Part shown: piece after piece, positions 16,507-25,201 of the stretch
Layout: every line of letters starts with the position of its first letter
Numbering within the stretch: the stretch's first letter is position 1
Source: Akkermansiaceae bacterium
Lineage (GTDB): Bacteria > Verrucomicrobiota > Verrucomicrobiia > Verrucomicrobiales > Akkermansiaceae
Reading direction: 5' to 3'
Assembly (NCBI GenBank): GCA_015061985.1
Contig: SUVN01000001.1
Span: 62,001-126,000, forward strand
Length of the DNA: 64,000 nt
Notes under the pieces: generated by a model
Seen by the model: only the letters and a program-made list of their open reading frames with translations
Databases searched by the model: none
What the model was told of the DNA's origin: nothing
Made by a program: the position numbers and the translations under genes

Positions 16507-17916
16507 TCAGTTACCGTGATAGGTAACGATGAAGCGCGCGGTGTCCGGCAGCGCGGCGGTGAGCCGCTTGGTCAGGCGGGAGAGCCGCGTGTGGCTTTCT
16601 TCCACGGTGAGAGACGGTTCCGGGGGGATGGTGACGATGCAGAAGTGCTTGTCATCCCGGCTGTAGGTGCTGATGTCTGAGGGCAGGGGGGCTCCCAGCT
16701 CAATCATGGCGGCGCGTACCATTCTCTGCCATTTCTCCGTCGGCGGCAAGGGGTGCGGTTGGCTTGGTAACTCGCGTATCTGCGGTTCTACATGAACCAC
16801 TACCGCATCAGCCTGCAGGTGGCGCTTCACCTCATTGCGGAATGCCTGAATCGCTACTTGCCAGTTGTCGAGCGCTGCGTCTTTCGGCAGCTCCAGGTCG
16901 GCAAAGATGAGGAAACCCTCTTCTGCATGCATCAGCACCAGCCCGTGCACACCGAAGCGGTGCGTGAGTGCGATGCGTCGGATGACGAATTCCGGTGTGT
17001 CCGGCAGACTTTCGGTTGGTTCCACATGCAGGATGGTCTGTGCATGGGGCAGGTGCTGCTCCACAAGAGCCTCGATGGCTTCCGTTATCTCGTGTGCGGT
17101 GTCCACATGCAGGTTGCGCGGCACTTGAACCACCATTTCCACATGAGGTTGGTTCCCCACCTCCCGCACGCGGACGCTGTGCAGGGGGTAAGCCGGCATG
17201 TTTTCCTGCATGAGGTGGCGAATGGTTGCCGCTGCTTCCGTGTCGGCCTTGTCCATGAGGTTTTCAACGGCTTTTTTCCCAAGCTCCCAACAGATATGCA
17301 GAATGAACAGCGCCACGACCAGAGAGGCGAACACATCCGCTCTCATCAGCAGCCAGTGCTGCCAGGTGTCAGCCGCTGTCATGGGAGCCAGCGCCACGCA
17401 GCACAGACCCGTCAGTACCGCCAGACTGCTCCAGATGTCGGAGGAAAAATGTGCCGCGTCCGCTTCAAGAGCCGCGCTTTTCGTCTCACGTGCCACCCGG
17501 TAGAGCATGCGGGCGCGGTTCACATCTACCACGATGGAGACAATCACCACCGCAAAGGCCCAGATGCTCAGCTCCACATGCAGAGCCGCATCCGGGTTAT
17601 CGCTGCACAGGCGCTCCATGGCTTCCATGATGACCCATATCGCCGTGCCCAGCAGCAGGAGTGCTTCTGCCAATGCCATGAGGTTTTCCACGCGCCCATG
17701 TCCGTAGGGGTGCTCCTCGTCTGCCGGCTGGGCTGCCACTTTTACGGCGTAGAGTGTACCGCCGGCTGCCACCAGATCCAGCGCACTGTGAAGTGCTTCA
17801 GACAATATACCCAGTGACCCGGTCATCAGCCCTACCACCAGTTTCATCAGCGTGAGTAATCCGCTCCAGATCACGGACGAAATGGCGGCAATCGATTTTT
17901 TCAAATTGGCTTCCAT
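16507..17916 (-). CDS. Cation diffusion facilitator (CDF) transporter
   Basis: A 469-aa divalent metal/H+ antiporter, probably exporting Zn, Fe or Mn from the cytosol. Six membrane helices fill the first ~215 residues with the metal-site signatures LHSALDL in TM2 and HFSSDIW in TM5, plus HPYGHGR in the loop. The cytosolic part is longer than usual: one standard dimerisation domain (LMDKADTEA ... HVEMVVQVPRNLHVDTAHEI) is followed by a second ferredoxin-like stretch and a C-terminal extension with further His residues. The metal cannot be assigned with confidence. Confidence 0.9.
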   Translation of the reverse strand: MEANLKKSIAAISSVIWSGLLTLMKLVVGLMTGSLGILSEALHSALDLVAAGGTLYAVKVAAQPADEEHPYGHGRVENLMALAEALLLLGTAIWVIMEAMERLCSDNPDAALHVELSIWAFAVVIVSIVVDVNRARMLYRVARETKSAALEADAAHFSSDIWSSLAVLTGLCCVALAPMTAADTWQHWLLMRADVFASLVVALFILHICWELGKKAVENLMDKADTEAAATIRHLMQENMPAYPLHSVRVREVGNQPHVEMVVQVPRNLHVDTAHEITEAIEALVEQHLPHAQTILHVEPTESLPDTPEFVIRRIALTHRFGVHGLVLMHAEEGFLIFADLELPKDAALDNWQVAIQAFRNEVKRHLQADAVVVHVEPQIRELPSQPHPLPPTEKWQRMVRAAMIELGAPLPSDISTYSRDDKHFCIVTIPPEPSLTVEESHTRLSRLTKRLTAALPDTARFIVTYHGN

Positions 17917-17927
17917 GTATGCCTCGT

Positions 17928-17956
17928 ACTCTACCCATAGATTTAAGATTAGTCAA
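17928..17956 (-). promoter_or_regulatory. CDF gene promoter
   Basis: On the minus strand TTGACT (17951-17956), a 17-bp spacer and TAGAGT (17928-17933). The start codon at 17916 is 11 nt after the -10 box. Confidence 0.6.
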
Positions 17957-18067
17957 GACAAACTATTTTCTAACTCAAGACGAAGTATTGAAGGCAGGAA
18001 ATCGGGTGTTCGGGTAGAGTAGCTTTTGCTTCTTATCCCGCTTCAATATATTACGGGCCGGAAATTG

Positions 18068-18553
18068 CTAACGGCTGCGTTTCAGGCAGTATGCTCCGGC
18101 GCAGATAAGGGCGAGTGCTATCAGGGCAAAGAGAGAAGGCAGAATGTAGTTGCGCGGAGGAATGCCTTTGCTGAGAACGGATTTTTCCGGCGCGTCGGGG
18201 TTGAGGTAGACGGGGACGGTGCCGCTCTCCATGGCTTGCTCATACATGCCGTCTGTGAAGCGGAAGCCGGCTTCGGTCACGGTGTAATCCTCTCCCTTAT
18301 ATGTAATTTCGACGCGGGTCTCATAGAGAAGCTCTTGGCGTGAGGGTTTCCGCTCAAGCAGGAGGACTTGCCCGCTCAGCGTGGGGGTATCCTGTGCGGC
18401 GTTGATGGTGTAGATACGCAGAAAACTGTTGCGAACCGGAATAAGCAGGAGAATAAGTGCTATTCCCCAACAAACCCACGCGGCAATAGAAAATTCCCGT
18501 TTTTGCTTCTTTTCCAAATAATCATTGTTTTCCAGCCAGCTGAGGTTGCTCAT
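18068..18553 (-). CDS. DUF3592-like membrane protein
   Basis: A 161-aa protein with two membrane helices (about residues 23-42 and 136-155) around a periplasmic beta-rich domain containing VEITYKGEDYTVTEAGF and GTVPVYLNPDAPEKSVL, the pattern of DUF3592 proteins. Function is unknown. Its ATG overlaps the stop of the upstream membrane-protein gene by 4 bp. Confidence 0.78.
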   Translation of the reverse strand: MSNLSWLENNDYLEKKQKREFSIAAWVCWGIALILLLIPVRNSFLRIYTINAAQDTPTLSGQVLLLERKPSRQELLYETRVEITYKGEDYTVTEAGFRFTDGMYEQAMESGTVPVYLNPDAPEKSVLSKGIPPRNYILPSLFALIALALICAGAYCLKRSR

Positions 18554-19311
18554 AAGAAAAAGTGGAAGAGGTGGAGAACGTAGTTCACGATGCCCAGGGG
18601 CGCAAGAGCAAGAAGGCTGCGCAGGGCACAGAGCGCGATGGGGTTCCGGATGCCACAGCAGCGGTTGCAGTAATCAGAGATTCTGCCGCCCCAGGCGATG
18701 ATGCAGAAAGCTGCCGGAATCAGTACGAACCCCGGTTCAACAAAGGCAGCGATGAGAGAAAGCGCCGCGCACACCCGGATAAGAAGCTTTACTCGGGGGG
18801 AATGTCTGCGGGTTCGGGGAAATGCCGCCCCGATGATGCTGCATACCGTATCAATGGCAAACAGAACCGTTGCGATGCATGCCATAATGACTCCGCTTTC
18901 CCAGTCTCTCGGACCATAGGGGATGAGTGCCAGCAATCCGATGGGGAGAAAAAATGCTCCCAGACGGGCGCGCTTTTGAGCGGGTGATTGGGCAGCTATG
19001 CTGAGGATGAGGACAATGGGGAGAGCCAGCAGCGCAAGGCTGAGCGGTGTGTTGTTGTAAATCCTGCCGGGCCAAAGGTTGACGGCGGTATTACCCCAGA
19101 GCCAGAGGAGGCAGATGAGGAGGTATGTCAGGCGCTGTGGCTGCAATCGCATGCAGTGGTAACGATAGAGGCATATGCCCGTGCCGCCGATACAAACCAG
19201 AACGGCGGTCAGCCACAGAACAGGCCCGGGGACGACAATACATGCCAGAACAGCTGAGCAGGCAACCTGAATCAGAAGTCGTTGGGCGCGGGGGGAGAGT
19301 TGTTGATTCAT
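18550..19311 (-). CDS. Polytopic membrane protein, unknown function
   Basis: A 253-aa hydrophobic protein with about seven predicted membrane helices and no recognised family. The start is placed at MNQQLSPRAQ because the promoter at 19324-19352 lies just upstream; the longer frame would overlap the fumarase gene. A CNRCCG cluster near residue 217 could bind metal but may be chance. It is coupled to the DUF3592-like gene, so the two products may interact. Confidence 0.65.
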   Translation of the reverse strand: MNQQLSPRAQRLLIQVACSAVLACIVVPGPVLWLTAVLVCIGGTGICLYRYHCMRLQPQRLTYLLICLLWLWGNTAVNLWPGRIYNNTPLSLALLALPIVLILSIAAQSPAQKRARLGAFFLPIGLLALIPYGPRDWESGVIMACIATVLFAIDTVCSIIGAAFPRTRRHSPRVKLLIRVCAALSLIAAFVEPGFVLIPAAFCIIAWGGRISDYCNRCCGIRNPIALCALRSLLALAPLGIVNYVLHLFHFFL

Positions 19312-19323
19312 AGGTGTGGAGAG

Positions 19324-19352
19324 ATTGTACCCCGCTCCGTTGCATGTGGCAA
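19324..19352 (-). promoter_or_regulatory. Promoter embedded in the fumarase 3' hairpin
   Basis: On the minus strand TTGCCA (19347-19352), a 17-bp spacer and TACAAT (19324-19329), ending 12 nt before the ATG at 19311. The -35 box forms part of the hairpin at 19330-19362. Confidence 0.55.
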
Positions 19353-19362
19353 CGGAGCGGGG
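19330..19362. terminator. 14-bp perfect hairpin after fumarase, no U-tract
   Basis: CCCCGCTCCGTTGC (19330-19343) pairs perfectly with GCAACGGAGCGGGG (19349-19362) around a 5-nt loop. No U-tract follows on the minus strand. It may terminate or protect the fumarase mRNA 3' end. Confidence 0.55.
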
Positions 19363-19378
19363 AAAAGGTGTGGGTGGC

Positions 19379-21028
19379 TTAGTGGGCGCAGCCGGGGCAT
19401 GCCCAGCCGGCGCGAATGTCGGCAAAGAAGTCATTGCCCTTGTCATCCACCAGAATGTAGGCGGGGAAGTCCTTCACGGTAATCTTCCAGATGGCTTCCA
19501 TACCCAGCTCGGGGTATTCCACACATTCGATGGAGGTGATGCAGTTCTTGGCCAGGTCTGCGGCCACACCGCCGATGGAACCCAGATAGAAGCCGCCGTA
19601 CTTCTGGCAGGCATCTGTCACGCACTGGGCGCGGTTACCCTTGGCAATCATAATCATGCTGCCGCCGTTGCTCTGGAAGAGGTCGACGTAGGAGTCCATG
19701 CGGCCGGCTGTGGTGGGGCCGAAGGAGCCGGAGGGATAGCCCTCGGGTGTCTTGGCGGGGCCGGCGTAGTAGATGGGGTGGTCTTTGATGTACTGGGGCA
19801 GGTCTTTCCCGGCATCCAGCAGCTCCTTGAGCTTGGCGTGGGCGATATCGCGCCCCACAATGATGGTGCCGGAGAGGGAAAGACGCGTCTTGACGGGGTA
19901 TTTGGTCAGCTCGGCCAGCACCTCTTTCATCGGGCGGTCAAGGTCAATCGGCACACCCTCGCTCTTGGTCTCGCGGTACTCGGCGGGGATATACTTGCCC
20001 GGGTCATATTCCAGCTCCTCGATGAAGATACCCTCCGGGGTAATCTTGGCCTTTGCATTGCGGTCGGCAGAGCAGGATACACCCAGAGCCACCGGGCAGG
20101 ATGCCCCGTGACGCGGCAGACGCACCACGCGCACATCCAGCGCAAACCACTTGCCGCCGAACTGGGCACCCAGCCCCAGCTTCTCCGCTTCTTTCTTCAG
20201 CTCATTTTCCAGCTCCACATCACGGAAGGCGCGTCCGTGCTCATTGCCGGAGGTGGGCAGGCTGTCGTAGTACTTGGTGGAGGCCAGCTTTACGGTCTTG
20301 AGGCAGAGCTCGGCGCTGGTGCCGCCCACAACGAAAGCCACATGGTAGGGCGGGCAAGCGGCTGTGCCCAGCGTACTCATCTTCTCCACCATGAACTTCT
20401 TGAGCGAGGTGGGGTTGAGCAGAGCCTTGGTCTCCTGGTAGAGGTAGGTCTTATTAGCGGAGCCGCCGCCCTTGGCGATGAACAGGAAGGAGTAGTCCAT
20501 GCCGTGATCGGTGGCAAAGAGGTCAATCTGTGCGGGCAGGTTGGTGCCGGTGTTAATCTCCTTGTACATGTCCAGCGCTACATTCTGGGAGTAGCGCAGG
20601 TTGTTTTTGGTGTAACAGTCGTATGCGCCGCGGGAGATGTATTCGGCATCGTCATACCCGGTCCAGACCTGCTGCCCTTTCTTGCCTACGCAGATAGCCG
20701 TGCCGGTGTCCTGGCAGAGAGGCAGCACGCCCAGCGCCGCCACCTCGGCATTGCGCAGCATGGTCAGAGCCACGCTCTTGTCGTTTTCGGAAGCCTCGGG
20801 GTCGCTCAGGATACCCTGAACCATCTTCAGGTGTTCCGGGCGCAGGTAGAAAGCCACATCGTGCCAGGCGGTTTCTGCCAACAGACGCAGCCCCTCCGGC
20901 TCCACCTTGAGGATGGGCTTGCCTTCAAACTCACTCACGCTCACATAGTCCTTGGTGAGCAGACGATACTTCGTGGTATCTTCCCCCATGGGGAACATTT
21001 CCTGATATACAAAAGGAGGTGTTGCCAT
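19379..21028 (-). CDS. fumA: Class I fumarate hydratase ([4Fe-4S])
   Basis: A 549-aa cytosolic iron-sulfur enzyme interconverting fumarate and malate. The three cluster cysteines are clear: C105 (LCQDTGT), C225 (ACPPYH) and C311 or C319 ([14 protein letters not shown]), at nearly the same numbers as E. coli FumA. Other marks are [11 protein letters not shown] and [15 protein letters not shown] near the C-terminus. Length matches the single-chain class I enzymes, so it is not the split alpha/beta form. The distinction from FumB-like paralogues cannot be made here. Confidence 0.95.
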   Translation of the reverse strand: MATPPFVYQEMFPMGEDTTKYRLLTKDYVSVSEFEGKPILKVEPEGLRLLAETAWHDVAFYLRPEHLKMVQGILSDPEASENDKSVALTMLRNAEVAALGVLPLCQDTGTAICVGKKGQQVWTGYDDAEYISRGAYDCYTKNNLRYSQNVALDMYKEINTGTNLPAQIDLFATDHGMDYSFLFIAKGGGSANKTYLYQETKALLNPTSLKKFMVEKMSTLGTAACPPYHVAFVVGGTSAELCLKTVKLASTKYYDSLPTSGNEHGRAFRDVELENELKKEAEKLGLGAQFGGKWFALDVRVVRLPRHGASCPVALGVSCSADRNAKAKITPEGIFIEELEYDPGKYIPAEYRETKSEGVPIDLDRPMKEVLAELTKYPVKTRLSLSGTIIVGRDIAHAKLKELLDAGKDLPQYIKDHPIYYAGPAKTPEGYPSGSFGPTTAGRMDSYVDLFQSNGGSMIMIAKGNRAQCVTDACQKYGGFYLGSIGGVAADLAKNCITSIECVEYPELGMEAIWKITVKDFPAYILVDDKGNDFFADIRAGWACPGCAH

Positions 21029-21216
21029 AACGCGATTATTTGTACCACTTATTTGCTGCTTTTTCCAGCAAAATCAGCCCGTCCCGCCGAAAATGACAGC
21101 GAGAGACTTCGGTGAGCGATTGATGAGGCTTCACAAGCCTGAGCTTTGAGCCCGAAATCACTCATCAGAGGATGATGTGTGTCGTAGTTTGCTTCTGGTG
21201 TTCTTCGGGGTTTGGC

Positions 21217-21245
21217 TTGATTTGGTGCGGCCTGTGTGCTAGAAT
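21217..21245 (+). promoter_or_regulatory. trkH promoter
   Basis: TTGATT (21217-21222), a 17-bp spacer and TAGAAT (21240-21245), with the ATG at 21256 only 10 nt after the -10 box. Confidence 0.65.
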
Positions 21246-21255
21246 ACTCCAACGC

Positions 21256-23046
21256 ATGTTGGTTATCAACCATGGAGAGAAGCACAGTCGTGCGCTTGAG
21301 CTGCCGGAGATTGTCTCCGGTTTGCTGGTGATGCTTGTGGTGTTGTGGCAGGCCTGCCTTGGCGGGGATTTATCCGTTGCCGCGCGGTATGTGGAGGATG
21401 AGAAGGCTGTGTTGTATCTGCTTACCGGCCTGGTGTGGTTCAACACGCTGGTGGTGCTGGTGCATGTGGCGAGTCATCTGTTCCGCCGCGGCCAGCGGGT
21501 GGGGCGGTTTCTGTGGCTGCAATTGCTCACGGGACTGGGCACTTCCGTTTTCTTTTTCTCAGAACTGAGAGCTGAGCATGTCTGGAATCCGATGGGATGG
21601 AGTCTGCTGCCGGGCTTGCTCTTGGGGCTCTTTTCCTACATCAATCTGCGTTCGTACTGGAAAGATAATTACCGCAGAACAGGACGTGGGTACCGCGCTA
21701 ATCCCGCCACCTCTTTCTTTACCTACATGGTGGCGGTTGTGTTGCTCAGTACCGTCATGCTGGTTTCTCCCGGTGCTACCCTGCGACCCATATCGTTGAC
21801 GGATGCCTTTTTCATGGCATCCTCTGCTACCTCCATTACCGGGCTGACCACGGTGAACGTGGCAGAAACTTTCACTACTTTCGGCAAACTGGTATTGCTG
21901 GTGGATATTCAGGTGGGGGCATTGGGGGTGATGACCTTTACCTATTTTGTGCTGATGATGCTGGGAAAGCGCCTGGCCGTGCGTGACAGCGTGAGCGTAT
22001 CCGGCTTCCTCGACCAGCAGGGCGAGAGTATCGTGCGGCCTCTTCTTATTTCGGTGGGTGGCGTGACACTGGTGGCAGAGGCTATGGGGGCTGCCTGTTT
22101 GTATTTCCTTTGGCATGGTCAGCAGGATATTCCACAGATGGAGTTGTTGGGTTATGCCGTTTTTCATGCCATTTCGGCATTCTGTAATGCCGGTATCACC
22201 CTGTTCCCTGAAAATATGGCAACGCATTATGTTTCCCAGGCATATGGTGTGCAGGCCGTAATGATGGGGCTGATGTTTGTCGGAGCCATCGGTTTCGGCG
22301 TATATCTGGAGTGTATGACCCGTATTCGCCGCCGCCTTGCCGGAGAGCGCGTTCGGAGTCGTTGGAGTACGCATTCCTGGCTCGTGTGCCGCGTGACCCT
22401 GATTACGATGTTGGTTGGCTGTCTGGGGATGAGTCTGCTGGGGTATTGGGAGCCATCTCTCCACGGACAGAACGGCGGCTACGGCATCTGGGAATCTCTC
22501 TGGAATTCCATCGGTCGTTCTGCGGGATTCAACCTGACGGATATTGCGGAATACGGCATTGTCTACAAGCTTTTCCTCTGCGTCATGATGTTTGTGGGCG
22601 GTAATCCGGCGGGGACGGGCGGCGGTGTGTATGCACCCGTGGTGGCCATTTGTGTACTGGAAGTGCTGCGGGTGCTGCGCGGTGTGCAGGATGTGGAGAT
22701 ACATAACCGCCGCATTGCCCGCAATACGGTGGACCGCGCCTTGGCAACGGTGTTGCTCTCCATTTTTTGGATAGGGCTGACGACCATGGTAGTGCTGCTG
22801 CTGGAACCCTCTCTTGCCGCGCAGAAAGACGGCCTCATCAAGGTCTTTTTCATGGAGGTGAGTGCCTTTACCACCACCGGATATGATTTGGGCGCCGTGC
22901 AGGAAATCTCGCAGGTGTCCAAGTTAATCGTATCGCTCAACATGTTGTTCGGGCGTGTGGGGATGTTTACCTGCATGCTGATTTTCATTCGCCCCAAAAA
23001 TCCGGCACCCGTTCGGTTCCCAGAAACCCGTCTTCCTCTTTCCTGA
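21256..23046 (+). CDS. trkH: K+ uptake protein, TrkH/KtrB family
   Basis: A 596-aa inner-membrane K+ channel subunit. After two extra N-terminal helices come four pore loops: SATSITGLTTVNV, SAFCNAGITLFPEN, GRSAGFNLTDI with a following FVGGNPAGTGGG, and SAFTTTGYDLG. The glycine filter residues are present in each. It works with the RCK protein encoded 18 bp downstream. The start is fixed by the promoter; a frame opening at 21172 would begin upstream of it. Confidence 0.93.
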   Translation: MLVINHGEKHSRALELPEIVSGLLVMLVVLWQACLGGDLSVAARYVEDEKAVLYLLTGLVWFNTLVVLVHVASHLFRRGQRVGRFLWLQLLTGLGTSVFFFSELRAEHVWNPMGWSLLPGLLLGLFSYINLRSYWKDNYRRTGRGYRANPATSFFTYMVAVVLLSTVMLVSPGATLRPISLTDAFFMASSATSITGLTTVNVAETFTTFGKLVLLVDIQVGALGVMTFTYFVLMMLGKRLAVRDSVSVSGFLDQQGESIVRPLLISVGGVTLVAEAMGAACLYFLWHGQQDIPQMELLGYAVFHAISAFCNAGITLFPENMATHYVSQAYGVQAVMMGLMFVGAIGFGVYLECMTRIRRRLAGERVRSRWSTHSWLVCRVTLITMLVGCLGMSLLGYWEPSLHGQNGGYGIWESLWNSIGRSAGFNLTDIAEYGIVYKLFLCVMMFVGGNPAGTGGGVYAPVVAICVLEVLRVLRGVQDVEIHNRRIARNTVDRALATVLLSIFWIGLTTMVVLLLEPSLAAQKDGLIKVFFMEVSAFTTTGYDLGAVQEISQVSKLIVSLNMLFGRVGMFTCMLIFIRPKNPAPVRFPETRLPLS

Positions 23047-23064
23047 ACCTTTTTGTCACATCTC

Positions 23065-23766
23065 ATGAAATTCATCATCATCGGTATAGGTCAATTCGGT
23101 CGCGCTCTGGCATTGCAGCTTTCGTCCCTCGGTTTTGAGGTCACGATTCTGGATGAAAAGGAGTCTATCATCACAGAGCTCAAGGACAGCGTGGATTATG
23201 CGTTGGTGGGTGATGCCACGGATATCCGTGTGCTGCGCCAGCTGGAACTGGTGGGGGATGATACCTACGTGATTGTGGCCGTGGGTGAGCAGTTTGAACG
23301 CAATCTGCTTATCACAGCTCAGTTGCGGGAATTAGGAGTGAAGAATCTTCTCTCCCGGAGCTTCAATGACCTGCACGCCAAGGTGCTGAAATTACTGGGT
23401 GTGGAAGACGTGTTCCGCGTGGAGAATGTGGCGGCTCACCAGCTGGCTTCCCGTTTCACCAATGAGGGACTTATGCGCCTGCGCCACATAGATGCTACCC
23501 ATTCTCTGGGGGATGTGCAGCTGCCGGAGGAATGGGTTGGCAAATGTCTGTGCGATGTGGGGCTGCGCTCCGAATACCGCCTCAATCTGTTGACCGTCAG
23601 ACGCGGTGCGGCAAGGGAGAATGCTGCGGAAGATGTTTTTGCCCAGCCGGAGCAGCCGGTGATAGACACGCCGGAGCCATCCATGGAATTCCAGAAGGGT
23701 GATGTGTTGGTGTTGTTCGGCAAGGACAGCGATTTGAAGCGTTTTGTTTCCGAATTCAACCTCTGA
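23065..23766 (+). CDS. trkA: Trk/Ktr K+ uptake regulatory subunit (RCK domain)
   Basis: A 233-aa cytosolic gating ring protein. The N-terminal RCK_N Rossmann domain starts FIIIGIGQFGRALALQLSS with GxGxxG and the acidic ribose-binding residue in VTILDEKE. VGDATDIRVL and RSFNDLHAKVLKLLGVEDV follow. A C-terminal RCK_C-like domain covers the last ~90 residues and ends DVLVLFGKDSDLKRF. One RCK module makes it the KtrA size rather than the double TrkA. It follows trkH by 18 bp. Confidence 0.92.
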   Translation: MKFIIIGIGQFGRALALQLSSLGFEVTILDEKESIITELKDSVDYALVGDATDIRVLRQLELVGDDTYVIVAVGEQFERNLLITAQLRELGVKNLLSRSFNDLHAKVLKLLGVEDVFRVENVAAHQLASRFTNEGLMRLRHIDATHSLGDVQLPEEWVGKCLCDVGLRSEYRLNLLTVRRGAARENAAEDVFAQPEQPVIDTPEPSMEFQKGDVLVLFGKDSDLKRFVSEFNL

Positions 23767-23770
23767 TTGT

Positions 23771-24406
23771 ATGCCGATGATTCCTCGTGTTACCTTGCTG
23801 GAAAAGCTTTACGGTGGATACATTTTCGATTTGGACGGAACGCTGGTGGACAGTATGCCCACCCATTTCCGCGCCTGGCGTTGGGCTCTGCGGAAAAACG
23901 GGGCTCCGGCAGATATTTTTGAGTGGGATGAGTTTAATGCCCACGGCGGCATGTTTGCCGTGGATATTGTGGCCAAGCTGAATCGTGATTACGGGTTGAA
24001 CATGTGCCCCGAAACGGTGGCAGATGAGAAGCGCCGCTGCTACTGTGAGCTGTTGGAGTCAGAGCCGCTGCCGATTATCCCGGAAACCGTGGAGCTGGTG
24101 CGCCGACTCCGCGAGCAGGGAATCCCCTATGCCATCGGTACAGGCAGCATGATTCTCGGGGCGCAGGAAACGCTGCGTTCTGCCGGGCTGGACGGCTGGT
24201 TCCCCATCATGGTGACTCCCGGTGATGTGCCGCCGGGGCGCGGCAAGCCGAATCCGGATATTTTCCTGCTCTGCGCGGAGCGCATGGGAGTGAAACCGGA
24301 GGAATGCATCGTTTTTGAGGATGCCTTCCCCGGAATCAGAGCCGCTGCAGCCGCAGGAATGGCCTGCTGTGTGGTGGGACCCTGTCCACCGCAGCCTGCC
24401 TGTTAA
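23771..24406 (+). CDS. HAD-superfamily phosphatase/phosphomutase (beta-PGM-like)
   Basis: A 211-aa HAD subfamily IA hydrolase. Motif I is FDLDGTLVDSMPTHFRAWRW with both Asp residues, motif II is IGTGS, and the lysine and motif III/IV are GRGKPNPDIF and VFEDAFPGIRAA. This signature is shared by beta-phosphoglucomutase and YqaB-type sugar phosphatases, and the substrate is not determined. It begins 4 bp after trkA and is likely in the same transcript, without an obvious functional link to K+ uptake. Confidence 0.88.
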   Translation: MPMIPRVTLLEKLYGGYIFDLDGTLVDSMPTHFRAWRWALRKNGAPADIFEWDEFNAHGGMFAVDIVAKLNRDYGLNMCPETVADEKRRCYCELLESEPLPIIPETVELVRRLREQGIPYAIGTGSMILGAQETLRSAGLDGWFPIMVTPGDVPPGRGKPNPDIFLLCAERMGVKPEECIVFEDAFPGIRAAAAAGMACCVVGPCPPQPAC

Positions 24407-24428
24407 TCCAGCCTCCTCCCACTACCCT

Positions 24429-24794
24429 ATGAAATCCGTTTTTCGTAAAATTGGCTGTGTCCTCACGGCGTTGGGCTCTCTGTTGGCGCTGTATTCAGCC
24501 TCCTGGTATGGCTGGCTGACGGTGGCGGGGAGTCCTGAGCAAGGGAGTCATTATCGACTCATGTATTATCTGAGTCTGGCGGCGGCGCCGATATGCTATG
24601 GTCTATTGGCCCTGCTGCTGCGACCCAAGTCCATTGTGCTCTTTGTATTCAATACACTGGTTTGCCTGCTGTGGGTTATTTCGCTGGGGTGTGCTGCCGA
24701 TTCCGATGTGATGAAAGGAGCTCTTGTTGTTTCCACCCTTTACCTGTTGTGGCGGGGGATGGAGGCTGTCAGGTGCAGTGAGCGAGACTGCTGA
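24429..24794 (+). CDS. Small four-helix membrane protein, unknown
   Basis: A 121-aa hydrophobic protein with about four predicted membrane helices, for example VLTALGSLLALYSASWYGWL and SIVLFVFNTLVCLLWVISLG. No family recognised. It starts 22 bp after the HAD gene and may be the last member of the trkH operon. Its 3' end overlaps the convergent minus-strand gene by 26 bp. Confidence 0.55.
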   Translation: MKSVFRKIGCVLTALGSLLALYSASWYGWLTVAGSPEQGSHYRLMYYLSLAAAPICYGLLALLLRPKSIVLFVFNTLVCLLWVISLGCAADSDVMKGALVVSTLYLLWRGMEAVRCSERDC

Positions 24795-25098
24795 GCCGGG
24801 CATCCATTTCGCGGATGGCTGCCTTGCGCGCGGCACGGCGGCGTTCCAGTCGGGAATGGTTGATAGGTTTCAGATAGGCCCAGCTTCGTTTGTGGATGTC
24901 TTCCCATGGATTGGGCGGCAGGAGACGGGGGCGGATGCCGGGTACCTCTGAGTCATGGGCGCAGGCTGCGACTTCTCGGTGAATGGGGCGGAAGCGAAAG
25001 TGAAATTTGAAGCCGATGTCGAAGTAGAGTCGGTTGTTCTTATCTTCCTTAACGTAGCTTGTGTAGCGATGGTTGCGATTTTTCCAGCTGCGACTCAT
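24769..25098 (-). CDS. Small basic protein, unknown
   Basis: A 109-aa Arg/His/aromatic-rich protein, for example NRLYFDIGFKFHFRFRPIHR and NPWEDIHKRSWAYLKP, with a charged helical C-terminus. No signal peptide or family is seen. Support comes from ordered composition and an otherwise empty strand. Overlap with the neighbouring 3' end lowers confidence. Confidence 0.45.
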   Translation of the reverse strand: MSRSWKNRNHRYTSYVKEDKNNRLYFDIGFKFHFRFRPIHREVAACAHDSEVPGIRPRLLPPNPWEDIHKRSWAYLKPINHSRLERRRAARKAAIREMDARLSSLAHCT

Positions 25099-25201
25099 GA
25101 TGCGTGGGGAGGTGGTTCGCCTTCAGTTTACACTCCACGCTCGGATATACAAGAAAAATGCATGATTGAACGATGTGTATTATTTCATGTAATATTACTA
25201 T

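Noticed and set aside
21029..21255. Riboswitch (for example c-di-AMP) ahead of trkH
   Set aside because: The -10 box is only 10 nt before the ATG, so the hairpins upstream would not be transcribed with trkH. The hairpins (AGGCTT-CAC-AAGCCT; TGATGAG...CTCATCA) have no recognisable aptamer.
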